Shown here piece after piece: positions 48,904-57,996 of a stretch of DNA of 64,000 nt. This DNA is from CAWGCE01 sp964480915. Its GTDB lineage: Bacteria; Planctomycetota; Planctomycetia; Pirellulales; Pirellulaceae. The notes under the pieces were generated by a model, which saw only the letters and a program-made list of their open reading frames with translations, was not told where the DNA came from and did no database searches. A program made the position numbers and the translations under genes. Positions within the stretch are counted from its first letter, which is position 1. Each line of letters begins with the position of its first letter. The stretch is from positions 62,001 to 126,000 of the forward strand of contig CAYZRS010000003.1 in NCBI GenBank assembly GCA_964480915.1, written 5' to 3'.

Positions 48904-51597
48904 CTACTGATCTGCCGGTTCTGTTTCGCCAACCAACGAATCGCCTTGTAACTTCGACGTCGCAGCAGCTGCTTGAGGTTGCTCATGCTGGTTCAGCTTG
49001 TTGAGCTCGCTCGTCCAACGGTCGACGTTCGCTGGATCGTCGTTCGATTGAGCCAAATTCAGTAAGCCTTGCAAGGCTTGCGTTAGCACCTTTGGGCGAT
49101 CGACCGGTGGGATCAATTCGACACGTTTCAAAAGCCCTTCGTAGCCCTGATTCAGCAGAGTGGCTGCTGGCCCTGGTTGTTTATGCTTCAGCAATATCCG
49201 GCCAAGAAGTGATTGTGCATGGAAGGTATGCCAATCGTCGGGGTGCTCTTCTGTCCAGAGTTTGAGACACTGCTCTGCCGTGGCGTTCGCTTCCGTGAAT
49301 CGGCCTGTTTCTGCGTAAACATCACCAACTTCAAGCATGAGTTCGAGAGTCAGGACATGCTCGGCACCATACGACGACTGCATCAGGGGCAGCGCTTGCT
49401 CGTAAAGTTCTCGTGACCTATCGACTTGACCAGACCGGCGATAGGCATTCGCCAGATTGGCTTGGAAAGTCGCCGTTCTCGGATGACGGTTACCGAAAAC
49501 GGCCACCTGCAATTCCAGCGTCTTTTCCAATTGCGAGATGGCTTCATCATATCTCTCCAGCACCGTCAAACACCGCCCTAACCCGTCCATTCCCAACAAT
49601 GTTGTCACGTGCTTCTCTCCCAGTTTGTGCTGGGTCAGTCGGAGGATTTCCTCACGTAAGGGCAATGCTTCCGCCGACCGTCCGACATGATCGTAGCAGT
49701 CGGCCAGGGAGTGTGTGGCGATGATCGTGTCGGGGTGGGTAGCGCCGAGGACCGTCCTTCGCTGCTGGAGGACTTGTTCACTGAGCGCGACCGATTCGTC
49801 CCATCGGCTGACCCACATGTAGATGGTGGCCAACGTCGCCATGGCAGAGAGCGTCGCCGGGTGTTTTTCTCCCAGTGAGACTCGGGATTGCTGCCATGCC
49901 TCTTCATACAGCGGCAGTGCTTCATCGATTTGACCTAGACGATGGTGGGCCATCGCGAGGCTTCGTAGCGATCCAAGCGTGTTCGGATGCGACTTGCCGA
50001 GATGGGCCTTGCGGTGTTCGTAGACCGTCTTCGAAGTTGCCAGCGATTCTGTAAATCGGCCGAGTTCACCATAAGCTGCGGCCAGATTGTTCATCATAGT
50101 GATCGTATCTTCGTGATTTTCTCCGCGGACTTTTTTCACCAGATCGATAAGCTCTTCGACAACGGCCGTGGCTGCTTCCACTTCGCCCAGTTGGTAAAAG
50201 CAGGTCGACAGGTCCCACAGCAGCTCGATTCGCCCTTCGTCATCCAAATCGGATTCGGCGAGGCTGTTTTTGGCGTTGAACAATACCTCTTTGGCCGTCA
50301 TCGTTGCATTGGCGCTGCCGGTCGGATTGACCGATTGGAAGGAGCCGGCGAGTATCGCCAGGATGTCTTCAGCGCGCTTTGCAGCCACTAACGCCTCTGT
50401 TTTGGAAGCTTCTGATTCGTCGCGGGCTCGATCTGCCTTCACCGCGAACAACGTTGTGCCGACGATTCCGGCAGTCAAAAGTGCCATGAACAATGCGATG
50501 GTTCCCACCAGCGTTCGGTTCTTACGGACGAACTTGCGCAGCCGGTAACCTGCGGTCGGCGGACGAGCTACGACCGCTTCGCCGGCCAAGTAGCGGCGAA
50601 TATCGTCGGCCAGATCATTGGGCGTTGCATACCGTCGGGTGCGATCTTTCTCAATCGCCTTCATGATGATCCAGTCCAGATCGCCTTTGAGGAGTTGTTG
50701 AAGTTTGGCTGGCGGAATGCGCCGCTGTTCGCTGATCGACGAGAGACGATCGGCGGAGAGATTCAAACGTTGACTTGGTCGCTCGGGTTCTTTTTCGCGG
50801 ACGATTTCCAGCAGTTGCAAGATCGCATTCTGGCTCATCGTATCTTCATCGAGCGGCGTGCTGCCAGCCATCAATTCGTAGAGCATGACGCCGAGTGAAT
50901 AAATGTCACTGCGAGTATCGACGTCGATGGCATCGGTACGAGCCTGTTCAGGGCTCATGTACTGGACGGTTCCGACCACCTGACCAAATTCGGTGAAGAT
51001 GGTTTTGTCGGTGAGCTTCGTCTGGTGTTGCAACGCTTTGGCGAGGCCAAAGTCGATCACTTTGGCCACGGGATGCTGGTCGCCAGCTTGGACCAAGACG
51101 TTGGACGGCTTTAGGTCGCGATGGATGATCCCCTTTTGATGCGCGTGTTGGATCGCATCGCAGATCGGGAGGAATAATTCCAGGCGTTCCTGGGGCGTCA
51201 GTTTATGGCGGTCACAATATTTGGCAATCGATTCGCCTTGCACGAATTCCATGACGAAATAGGGGGTACCGCTGTCGGCGTTGCCGGCGTCCAGTACCTT
51301 TGCGATGTGGGGATGGTCCATCATCGACAGTGCCTGGCGTTCGGCTTCGAATCGTGCGATGACTTGTTCGTCAACGCGTCCGGTCTTGATGAGCTTAACG
51401 GCGACGCGTCGGCGAACCGGTTTCTCTTGCTCGGCGAGCCACACCGTTCCCATACCACCGACGCCGATTTCCTGCAGCAATCTGTAGGGGCCGATCTGCC
51501 GAGCCGATTCGGCCAGCAGCGCGTCGAAAGCGGCCGCCGCGCCAGAGGTGGCGTCGGTGTGTTGAAGAGAATTGTCCTTTCGGTGTGAGTCAGACAT
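48904..51597 (-). CDS. Membrane Ser/Thr protein kinase with C-terminal TPR domain
   Basis: An 897-residue PknB-type kinase. Kinase domain about 35-340: glycine loop EIGVGGMGTVW (43-53), Lys68 in VAVKLIK, HRDLKPSN (159-166), DFGLAK (182-187), MSPEQAR (214-220). A single membrane segment at about 362-385 (LVGTIALFMALLTAGIVGTTLF) puts the kinase in the cytoplasm. The outer half is about ten TPR units of the 'A..LYEEA...R...LGEKHPxTLxxM' type, usually protein-binding. The N-terminus before the kinase is only about 34 residues, without the pre-kinase segment seen in the 48242 gene. All key residues are present, so it should be active. It is convergent with the sigma factor operon. Confidence 0.94.
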   Translation of the reverse strand: MSDSHRKDNSLQHTDATSGAAAAFDALLAESARQIGPYRLLQEIGVGGMGTVWLAEQEKPVRRRVAVKLIKTGRVDEQVIARFEAERQALSMMDHPHIAKVLDAGNADSGTPYFVMEFVQGESIAKYCDRHKLTPQERLELFLPICDAIQHAHQKGIIHRDLKPSNVLVQAGDQHPVAKVIDFGLAKALQHQTKLTDKTIFTEFGQVVGTVQYMSPEQARTDAIDVDTRSDIYSLGVMLYELMAGSTPLDEDTMSQNAILQLLEIVREKEPERPSQRLNLSADRLSSISEQRRIPPAKLQQLLKGDLDWIIMKAIEKDRTRRYATPNDLADDIRRYLAGEAVVARPPTAGYRLRKFVRKNRTLVGTIALFMALLTAGIVGTTLFAVKADRARDESEASKTEALVAAKRAEDILAILAGSFQSVNPTGSANATMTAKEVLFNAKNSLAESDLDDEGRIELLWDLSTCFYQLGEVEAATAVVEELIDLVKKVRGENHEDTITMMNNLAAAYGELGRFTESLATSKTVYEHRKAHLGKSHPNTLGSLRSLAMAHHRLGQIDEALPLYEEAWQQSRVSLGEKHPATLSAMATLATIYMWVSRWDESVALSEQVLQQRRTVLGATHPDTIIATHSLADCYDHVGRSAEALPLREEILRLTQHKLGEKHVTTLLGMDGLGRCLTVLERYDEAISQLEKTLELQVAVFGNRHPRTATFQANLANAYRRSGQVDRSRELYEQALPLMQSSYGAEHVLTLELMLEVGDVYAETGRFTEANATAEQCLKLWTEEHPDDWHTFHAQSLLGRILLKHKQPGPAATLLNQGYEGLLKRVELIPPVDRPKVLTQALQGLLNLAQSNDDPANVDRWTSELNKLNQHEQPQAAAATSKLQGDSLVGETEPADQ

Positions 51598-51887
51598 GAG
51601 CCTATCTTACCACGCAAGCAGTCGTGGGAATGCTGGAGTGAGTTTCAAATTCACGTCTGGATGTTGGTAAGGTGGGCTTTTGGACCGAATGCGTTTGTCT
51701 GCGGCTGAAGCCGGTGCTACGAACAACCGAAGTGAATGGAGCAAACTGCAGGAGATGCCCCTTCGCTCCAGAGGGCGTTGTCGGAATAATGGCCGCAGAT
51801 TGGTCATGTCCGGTTTTACAAATTGCTACGCTGTAGAACACTGCCGTTCGGAGTGCTGCATGCTGGCCTGTTGCGAAAGATTCTGTC
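51598..51887. other. Divergent intergenic region between kinase and MtfA-like gene
   Basis: About 290 bases; upstream of both neighbours. Contains CTGCGGCTGAAGCCGG near 51700, a short self-complementary run. No promoter or gene called. Confidence 0.4.
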
Positions 51888-52640
51888 TTGTTTGGTTGGT
51901 GGAAAAGTCGCGCGAGAAGGAAATTGATCGCTCAACCCTTCCCTCGCCCCTGGCAAGAGTTGCTGCATGAGCGGATGTGGCAATATCGTGAATTGAGCGT
52001 GGCCGAGCGCGACAAACTACACCAGTGCACGAAAGTCATGTTTCAGGAGAAGTACTGGGAGGGGTGCGATGGGTTGCGGGTGACGGAGGCGATGCGTGTC
52101 ACCATTGCGGGCCATGCGAGTCTGATGCTGCTGGGGACCGATGGTTACTATTTTGACGGCGTGCGATCGATCCTTGTTTATCCGCATGCGTTTCATCGCA
52201 AAACGACCGACGGAACCGTCGTTGTCGAAGCGGAAGAGCGGGCCGGCGAAGCTTGGCCGGATGGGACGACGATTTTATCGTGGGAAGACGTGATCGCGAT
52301 CGATCCTGGGACGGACTACAACATCGTTGTCCATGAATTTGCTCACCATCTTGACGGACTCGATGGCGAAGTCGGAGGAACTCCCCCTTTTGATCATCCG
52401 GCCGACCGGGAGCGGTGGAAGGAAGTCTTGGAATTGGAATTTCATGACCTTTGTAGTGCCGCGGCCCAGGGCCGCTGGACCGTGCTGCGACATTACGGCG
52501 CGAAGAATCGGGCCGAGTTCTTTGCGGTGGCCAGCGAGTGTTTCTTCCAAACACCGGTGCGGCTGCGGCAGACGCACAGCGAGCTGTACGAACTCTTACG
52601 ACGTTTCTATCGAATCGAACCGATCGACTGGGCTCAATGA
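51888..52640 (+). CDS. mtfA: MtfA-like zinc metallopeptidase (M90)
   Basis: A 250-residue cytosolic protein. The motif VVHEFAHHLDGLDG (HEFAHH at 149-154) is the zinc site, followed by the downstream Glu region 'YGAKNRAEFFAVASECFFQTP', as in E. coli MtfA, which binds the Mlc repressor and has aminopeptidase activity. N-terminus MFGWWKSRARRK is typical of the family; this requires a TTG start at 51888, with GAAAGA upstream. A later ATG would remove the conserved start. Whether an Mlc-like partner exists is unknown. It faces pdxA convergently with 34 bases between stops. Confidence 0.9.
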   Translation: MFGWWKSRARRKLIAQPFPRPWQELLHERMWQYRELSVAERDKLHQCTKVMFQEKYWEGCDGLRVTEAMRVTIAGHASLMLLGTDGYYFDGVRSILVYPHAFHRKTTDGTVVVEAEERAGEAWPDGTTILSWEDVIAIDPGTDYNIVVHEFAHHLDGLDGEVGGTPPFDHPADRERWKEVLELEFHDLCSAAAQGRWTVLRHYGAKNRAEFFAVASECFFQTPVRLRQTHSELYELLRRFYRIEPIDWAQ

Positions 52641-52674
52641 TCGATTCAAGTCGTCCCCGGAACGTTGTTGGGCA

Positions 52675-53694
52675 CTATTCGGAATGGAAAACGGTCGCTG
52701 ATTGGCACAATCGTGTGGCGAGCTGCATCGCTTCCAGAAGGTTAGTCGCTTGCGCTTGGTTCTTCCCGGCAATGTCGAATGCGGTGCCATGGTCGACCGA
52801 CGTTCGAATGATCGGCAATCCCAACGTCACGTTCACCGTGTGTTCGAAATCGAGCAGCTTCATTGGAGCGTGCCCTTGATCGTGATACATGGCGACGATG
52901 AGGTCGTAGCGGTCCTGTGTCGCCAAGTAAAATAACGTGTCGGCGGGGAGCGGCCCTTCGCAGGCGATGCCCTGCTCTTTCGCCATGGTGATCGCCGGTG
53001 AGATGAACTCGGTCTCCTCCGTGCCGAACATGCCGTTTTCGCCGGCGTGTGGATTGAGCCCACAAACCGCGATGCGTGGCCTGGGCAGGCCCAAGCGAAC
53101 CATCGCTTCGTAACCGATCCGAATCGTTTCGGCGATCCGATTGGTCGACAACTTGGTCGCCTCGACAAGGCTCACATGGGTCGAAACATGGACGACGCTG
53201 ATCTTCTTATTGAAAAGCATCAGCCGGGGCTCTTGATCGCCGCAAAGGGCGGCGATGTACTCGGTGTGGCCCATGAAATCGGGCATGTGGTTCAGCGAGA
53301 CCGATTCCTTGCAGATGGGAGCCGTGACCATCGCGTCGACCGATCCGTCGATGCACAGCTCGGCCGCCGTCTTCACATACTGAATTGCGGCGGCTCCGCA
53401 GGCGGCGCTTACCTTGCCGACCACGTGGTCGCTCTTAGAGAACTGAGCGGCATCGAGCAGAGCGATTCGCCCCGTTTTCACTTGCGAGATCGCCGAGATC
53501 ACATCGCATTCAGAAAAATCCCAGCCGTATCGATGCGCCTCCTGCTCGACGAGCCACGCATCCCCGACGATCACCCACCGCGCCGCCTGGCGCAATTTGC
53601 CGGTCGCCATCGCTTTGCAGACGACCTCTGGCCCGACGCCGGCCGGGTCGCCCAGCGAAATCGCGATCGTTGGCAATGGAGTCGTGGGGCTCAT
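52675..53694 (-). CDS. pdxA: 4-hydroxythreonine-4-phosphate dehydrogenase
   Basis: A 339-residue NAD-dependent enzyme of the DXP-dependent vitamin B6 pathway, oxidising 4-phosphohydroxy-L-threonine. Family signatures: IAISLGDPAGVGPEV near the N-terminus, APICKESVSLNHMPDFMGHTE (first metal His), CGLNPHAGENGMFG (second) and MYHDQGHAPMKL (third). Length fits the usual 325-340. The frame is open to 53727, but I start at 53694 (MSPTTPLPTIAIS), as in homologues. It lies upstream of no other B6 gene here, so it appears isolated. PLP supply would serve enzymes such as the aminotransferase at 60092, a general rather than specific link. Confidence 0.94.
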   Translation of the reverse strand: MSPTTPLPTIAISLGDPAGVGPEVVCKAMATGKLRQAARWVIVGDAWLVEQEAHRYGWDFSECDVISAISQVKTGRIALLDAAQFSKSDHVVGKVSAACGAAAIQYVKTAAELCIDGSVDAMVTAPICKESVSLNHMPDFMGHTEYIAALCGDQEPRLMLFNKKISVVHVSTHVSLVEATKLSTNRIAETIRIGYEAMVRLGLPRPRIAVCGLNPHAGENGMFGTEETEFISPAITMAKEQGIACEGPLPADTLFYLATQDRYDLIVAMYHDQGHAPMKLLDFEHTVNVTLGLPIIRTSVDHGTAFDIAGKNQAQATNLLEAMQLATRLCQSATVFHSE

Positions 53695-53766
53695 GCGTTG
53701 GTCACACCGCCCGAAGCGGCTCGTCATCTTGCTCGATCCGTAGCTCGCACCATCGCGAACTCCCAG

Positions 53767-55920
53767 TTACTTTTCGTCGGCCTTTTGCTTCGACTCGTCA
53801 TCCTCTTTCTTGCGATAGTCTTTGGGCTCGTAATCCTCCTTGCAATGACGATCGAGCCAGTCAAAGAAAACGCGATGCCAGAGGACTCCGTTTTGCGGAC
53901 CCATCACCCAATGACCTTCGTCAGGATAATAGAGGAAGCGAGACGGGACACCTTGCACTTGAGCCGCCGTGAATGCCTCCATGCCTTGCGTCACAGGGAC
54001 GCGGAAATCTTTTTGCCCATGGATCACAAGAAGCGGAGTCTTCCAGTTACCGACAAAACGATGTGGCGAGAACTGATCGTATTCCTTCTTGATCTCGTCG
54101 CTCTTCCAATACGGTCCGCCCATGTCCCAATTCACAAAGAACAATTCTTCGGTCGAGCCGTACATGGACTCCAAATTGAAAACACCACAATGAGCGATCA
54201 TGCTGCAAAAGCGATCTTGATGGTTGCCCATCATCCAATAGGCCGAATAACCACCAAAGCTGGCTCCAATCCCGCCGACTCGATCCTTATCAATGTACGA
54301 CTCGGTCAGCATGTCGTCCGTTGCTGACAACAAGTCTTGCATGGCTTGTCCGCCCCAGTCGCCGCTGATTTGGTCATTCCATTCGCGGCCGAAACCTGGC
54401 AGGCCGCGTCGATTCGGGGCGACGATGACGTAATCGTTCGCAGCCATCAGGTGGAAATTCCAACGATAGGAAAACCATTGGCCAATTTGCCCCTGCGGAC
54501 CACCTTGGAAGTAGGTGAGCATGGGGTACTTCTTGGACGAGTCGAAATTGGGCGGGTAGATGACCCAGCAATGAATCTTCTTTCCGTCGGTGGCTTCGAC
54601 CCAGCGTTCTTCGACTTTTGGCAACTCCAGGTGCTCGTAAATCTCGCCGTTGACGTCGGTGATCGTTGTGGTTTGACCATCGGCGAGCGTCATGATCGCC
54701 AACTCGGCCGGCCGTTCCATGTTCGTGAAAGCGACGAGTGCTCGTTTGCCGTCCGGGAAAAGTGATTTGAGGCTCCAGTTAAAGCGACCCTTGCTGATCT
54801 GAGCCGCTGTGCCGCCTTGGCGATCGATACTGAAGATCTGGTTCGTGCCCCGATGCTCGGAAACGAAAACGAGCGACGAGCTATCCGGAGCCCACTCGCT
54901 GCCATGCGTCGTTTGATCGAGCCCTTTCGTCGCTTCGGTGATTTTGCCGGTCATCATGTCATAGAGCATAATGCGGTTTCGATCGGCTTCGAAACCGGGC
55001 CGTTCCATCGAGTGAAACGCCAGGTATTTTCCATCTGGCGAGAAGACGGGATCGTTGTCGTAACCTTCCATGCCTTCCGTGATGTTCTTTGCTTCCTCTG
55101 CTTCGCCGATCGTTTTGAGGTAGACGTTGCTGTCGGTCGTTTCGGCCCAACGGTCGCTGATCTTCATCGTGTAGGCCATCTGCTTGCCGTCAGCCGACCA
55201 GTTGAATTGCTCGCTGCCCCCGAACGGTGGTACGGGACAATCGACTTTCATTTCGGCCATCAGATCGGTCGCTTCGCCCGCTTTGCCGTTTTCGCCAATC
55301 GGGGCGACGTGGAGGTGGGTGTACTTATAGTCGTGCCACGCATTCCAGTGACGATACATGAGCGAATCGATGATCCGCGCGTCGGCTTCGGGTAAGTCTC
55401 CGTAAAGTTCGTTGACGTCATCGTCGAGTTTGATGTCGGCGGTGTACGCGATGTGGGTTCCGGTGGGAGAGACTTTGAGATTTCCCAGCCCCTCTTCCGC
55501 TGCGGTCAGTTTCAGGACGCCGCCATCGGTTGGGTTCAGCGAGTAGGCCTGCGTCTTTTCATCTTCGCCGCCGTCGCCCGATTTGCCGGTGAAGAAGAGA
55601 CGTTCGCCAAATGCCGACTTGCCGAATTGCACGTTGCCCAACGAAGACCAACCACTCAATAGCTCACGCGCTGTTTGGGCATTCACGTCGTAAACGAACA
55701 GCGTCGATTTGCCTTTATTTTCTTTCAGGTCGTATTTGCGAACGGCATAGGCGACCAGCGATCCGTCAGCTGAAAGAGCCGTATCGCCCAGTCGATTCAA
55801 TTTCCAAAGCAGCTCGGGCGTCATAAGCTTCACGGGCTCTTCCTCATTCGCTTGGGTTGGGCTTCCGAGAATCGACGTGGCAATCACGATCAGCAGAGTG
55901 GCAAAAATGGTGCGATGCAC
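53767..55920 (-). CDS. S9 family prolyl oligopeptidase / acylaminoacyl-peptidase
   Basis: A 717-residue exported serine peptidase. Signal peptide MHRTIFATLLIVIATSILG. Residues about 35-420 form a WD40-like propeller with 'SPDGKYLAFHSM' and 'WSADGKQMAYTM', which restricts access to the active site. The alpha/beta-hydrolase part (about 450-700) contains the triad Ser554 (GIGASFGGYS), Asp638 (HGQKDFRV) and His670 (DEGHWV). The last 20 residues are charged (DYEPKDYRKKEDDESKQK). It probably cleaves short peptides in the periplasm. Divergent from the M14 carboxypeptidase gene, so the two may be co-regulated for peptide use. Confidence 0.94.
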   Translation of the reverse strand: MHRTIFATLLIVIATSILGSPTQANEEEPVKLMTPELLWKLNRLGDTALSADGSLVAYAVRKYDLKENKGKSTLFVYDVNAQTARELLSGWSSLGNVQFGKSAFGERLFFTGKSGDGGEDEKTQAYSLNPTDGGVLKLTAAEEGLGNLKVSPTGTHIAYTADIKLDDDVNELYGDLPEADARIIDSLMYRHWNAWHDYKYTHLHVAPIGENGKAGEATDLMAEMKVDCPVPPFGGSEQFNWSADGKQMAYTMKISDRWAETTDSNVYLKTIGEAEEAKNITEGMEGYDNDPVFSPDGKYLAFHSMERPGFEADRNRIMLYDMMTGKITEATKGLDQTTHGSEWAPDSSSLVFVSEHRGTNQIFSIDRQGGTAAQISKGRFNWSLKSLFPDGKRALVAFTNMERPAELAIMTLADGQTTTITDVNGEIYEHLELPKVEERWVEATDGKKIHCWVIYPPNFDSSKKYPMLTYFQGGPQGQIGQWFSYRWNFHLMAANDYVIVAPNRRGLPGFGREWNDQISGDWGGQAMQDLLSATDDMLTESYIDKDRVGGIGASFGGYSAYWMMGNHQDRFCSMIAHCGVFNLESMYGSTEELFFVNWDMGGPYWKSDEIKKEYDQFSPHRFVGNWKTPLLVIHGQKDFRVPVTQGMEAFTAAQVQGVPSRFLYYPDEGHWVMGPQNGVLWHRVFFDWLDRHCKEDYEPKDYRKKEDDESKQKADEK

Positions 55921-56290
55921 GGGGGATACTCCAAAAGGCGGGAAAGTGACTCAAGGATTCCCGAAGGAATCGTGGGATATCAGACGCGTTGTCCTGGCTC
56001 GAAACGGCAAGTTGGTGGCCGCCCCAGCCGGCTGGTTCTTCCGGTGACGCGGACGAATCGCGGCAGCCGTGGGGCGGTTATTGTACACGGTTTTGCGTCA
56101 GATCTGCAGACGCAAGATGACAATCCTGTGGGCAGGGAACGCAGGGCCTACTAGAATGGAAGCCGGACAGGATTGGAAATTCTGTGGCACTGTCGATGAT
56201 GCAGCAACGTTGGCGGCGGTGGAATGTGGGTCAATTCAGAAGCGTCTAAATCGTCTCAGCCGTCTAAACCGTCTACATCGCGATAAGCCA
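55921..56290. other. Divergent region between S9 peptidase and M14 carboxypeptidase genes
   Basis: About 370 bases. A frame in phase with the M14 gene is open from 56069, but its translation (including RLNRLSRLNRLHR) is from a short tandem 'CGTCTAAA/C' repeat at about 56245-56280 and has no signal-peptide character. TAGAATG at 56152 resembles a -10 element, without a clear -35. No other gene seen. Confidence 0.4.
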
Positions 56291-57712
56291 GTGCGTTATT
56301 CGAACCCGTCGATCCGATCGTTCCTGTTGTCTGTTGGGGCCGGAATTCTCTGTCTTGTCTGCGTGCCCGGCACCGTCGACGCGCAGTGGTTCAATGACTA
56401 CAAGGATCTAAATGCCATTTATGGGCGTCTTGATACGTTCGCGGCCGATCATAGTTCGTTAGTGACACCCATCAACATTGGGCAGAGCTTTGAAGGGCGT
56501 GACATCCGCGGGATTCGCATCGCTGGCACAAACCCAACCCGCGCCAATCGACCCGCGATTCTACTGAACAGCTTGGTGCACGCCCGCGAATGGGCGACCG
56601 GCATGACGACGATGTATGCGGCCGACCAACTGCTGAACAACTATGCCACCGATCCGGCGATTCAAAATTTGCTCGATGAAGTGGAAGTGATCGTCATTCC
56701 GGTCGTGAATCCCGATGGCTACGAATACACCTGGACCGACAATCGGCTCTGGCGCAAAAATCGTCGTCCCCATGGGTTTTCTGGTGAATTTGGAGTCGAT
56801 CTCAATCGCAATTGGGGTGTTGGCTGGGGTTCGGACGACGGTTCTTCGAGCGATCCGAGCAGCGATGTTTATCGCGGCACGGCTGCTTTTTCGGAACCCG
56901 AGACGGCTGCGATGCGGGATTTTTATGTGGCGAATCCCCAGATCGTGAGCAACATCGATTTCCATATGTATTCGCAACTGATTCTCTATCCGAATGGTTA
57001 CACGACCGCCTTGCCGGCCGATTATGACCTGTTGAGTTCGATGGCCGATGAAATGGCCGCGGCGATTGAATCGGTGCATGGCGAGATCTATGTGCCTCAG
57101 GCGGCGATTGATCTCTACCCGGCCAGTGGTGTGAGTATTGACTGGACGTATGGCGATCAAGGCGTTTATTCGTGGACAGTCGAGTTGCGGCCCGAATCGT
57201 TTTTTCCTGGTTTCGAATTGCCTCCAGAAGAGATTGTGCCAGCAGCAGAAGAGAATTTCGCGGCTTTCTTGAGTATGGCAGAAAACACGATCGCGATCGC
57301 GCGTGGCGATTTCGATCTGGACGGCAGTTACACCTGTGCTGATGCCGATGCGCTCGTCGCCGCGATTCAGAATGGCTCTCACCAATATCAATTTGATCTA
57401 ACCGGGGATGGCTCGCTTGATAACGCCGACATGTTGCAGTGGATTTCCAATGGCGAGTTTCTGCCTGGAGATGCCGATTTGGACGGCGAAGTGAATGGGA
57501 ATGACTTTCTCACATGGAACGCCCACAAGTTCCAATCGGTCGATTCGTGGTGCGATGGCGATTTCAATACGGATGGGTTTGTCGACGGCCAGGATTTTCT
57601 CGTCTGGAACGCCTTCAAATTTCAGTCGGCCGATGTTTCAGCGGTCCCGGAACCGGCTGGAATGATCGCCGGGTGCTGCCTAGGACTCCTGTGCCTCCGC
57701 CGACGGTCGTGA
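56291..57712 (+). CDS. M14 zinc carboxypeptidase with dockerin-like doublet and PEP-CTERM tail
   Basis: A 473-residue exported metallocarboxypeptidase. I chose GTG 56291, as it gives a normal signal peptide (RSFLLSVGAGILCLVCVPG, ending near VDAQ); ATGs at 56069, 56117 and 56156 are alternatives, and none has a good ribosome binding site. Zinc ligands are His97 and Glu100 in VHAREWATG and His225 in DFHMYSQL; catalytic Glu298 is in TVELRPES. NPDGYEYTW, RKNRRP and DLNRNWG are further M14 motifs. From about 340 follow an EF-hand-like 'GDFDLDGSYTCADADAL' segment and the doublet GDADLDGEVNGNDFLTWN / GDFNTDGFVDGQDFLVWN. It ends in VPEPAG, a hydrophobic stretch and RRRS. An enzyme that is both dockerin-bearing and PEP-CTERM sorted. 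Confidence 0.88.
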   Translation: MRYSNPSIRSFLLSVGAGILCLVCVPGTVDAQWFNDYKDLNAIYGRLDTFAADHSSLVTPINIGQSFEGRDIRGIRIAGTNPTRANRPAILLNSLVHAREWATGMTTMYAADQLLNNYATDPAIQNLLDEVEVIVIPVVNPDGYEYTWTDNRLWRKNRRPHGFSGEFGVDLNRNWGVGWGSDDGSSSDPSSDVYRGTAAFSEPETAAMRDFYVANPQIVSNIDFHMYSQLILYPNGYTTALPADYDLLSSMADEMAAAIESVHGEIYVPQAAIDLYPASGVSIDWTYGDQGVYSWTVELRPESFFPGFELPPEEIVPAAEENFAAFLSMAENTIAIARGDFDLDGSYTCADADALVAAIQNGSHQYQFDLTGDGSLDNADMLQWISNGEFLPGDADLDGEVNGNDFLTWNAHKFQSVDSWCDGDFNTDGFVDGQDFLVWNAFKFQSADVSAVPEPAGMIAGCCLGLLCLRRRS

Positions 57713-57783
57713 AGAGGGCCTGCCGCGTTCCGAAGGGCGGCTGAAAGCTGCGGCTGCGAACCGCGGCGCTGCGGAGCGGCGAT

Positions 57784-57802
57784 TGTAGCGCTACAGATCT
57801 GT
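57784..57802. promoter_or_regulatory. Overlapping perfect palindromes, possible operator
   Basis: TGTAGCGCTACA (57784-57795) and ACAGATCTGT (57793-57802) overlap by three bases, about 195 bases before the M13 peptidase start. TGTAGAAT at about 57846 could be an extended -10 element downstream of them. Suggestive only; no regulator is known. Confidence 0.25.
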
Positions 57803-57996
57803 GTGAATTCTGTGCAATTGAGGTTGTGGCAGAAGCGGGCAGGAAGTGTAGAATTCGAGCAGTGACCTGGGCCGCGATGGCTCTTCCCGTCACGATCTGA
57901 CCGAGCGGCAGCGCGACTAGTTCTTGGTGAACTGGTGGCGGTCCATGTTCAAGCTGCAGGCGGACCTTTCCAAGCATTCAACTGGAGTTTTTCTCT

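Noticed and set aside
56245..56280. Short tandem CGTCTAAA-type repeat encoding RLNRLSRLNRLHR in the longer M14 frame
   Set aside because: Lies before the signal peptide of the carboxypeptidase; more likely untranslated leader than part of the protein.
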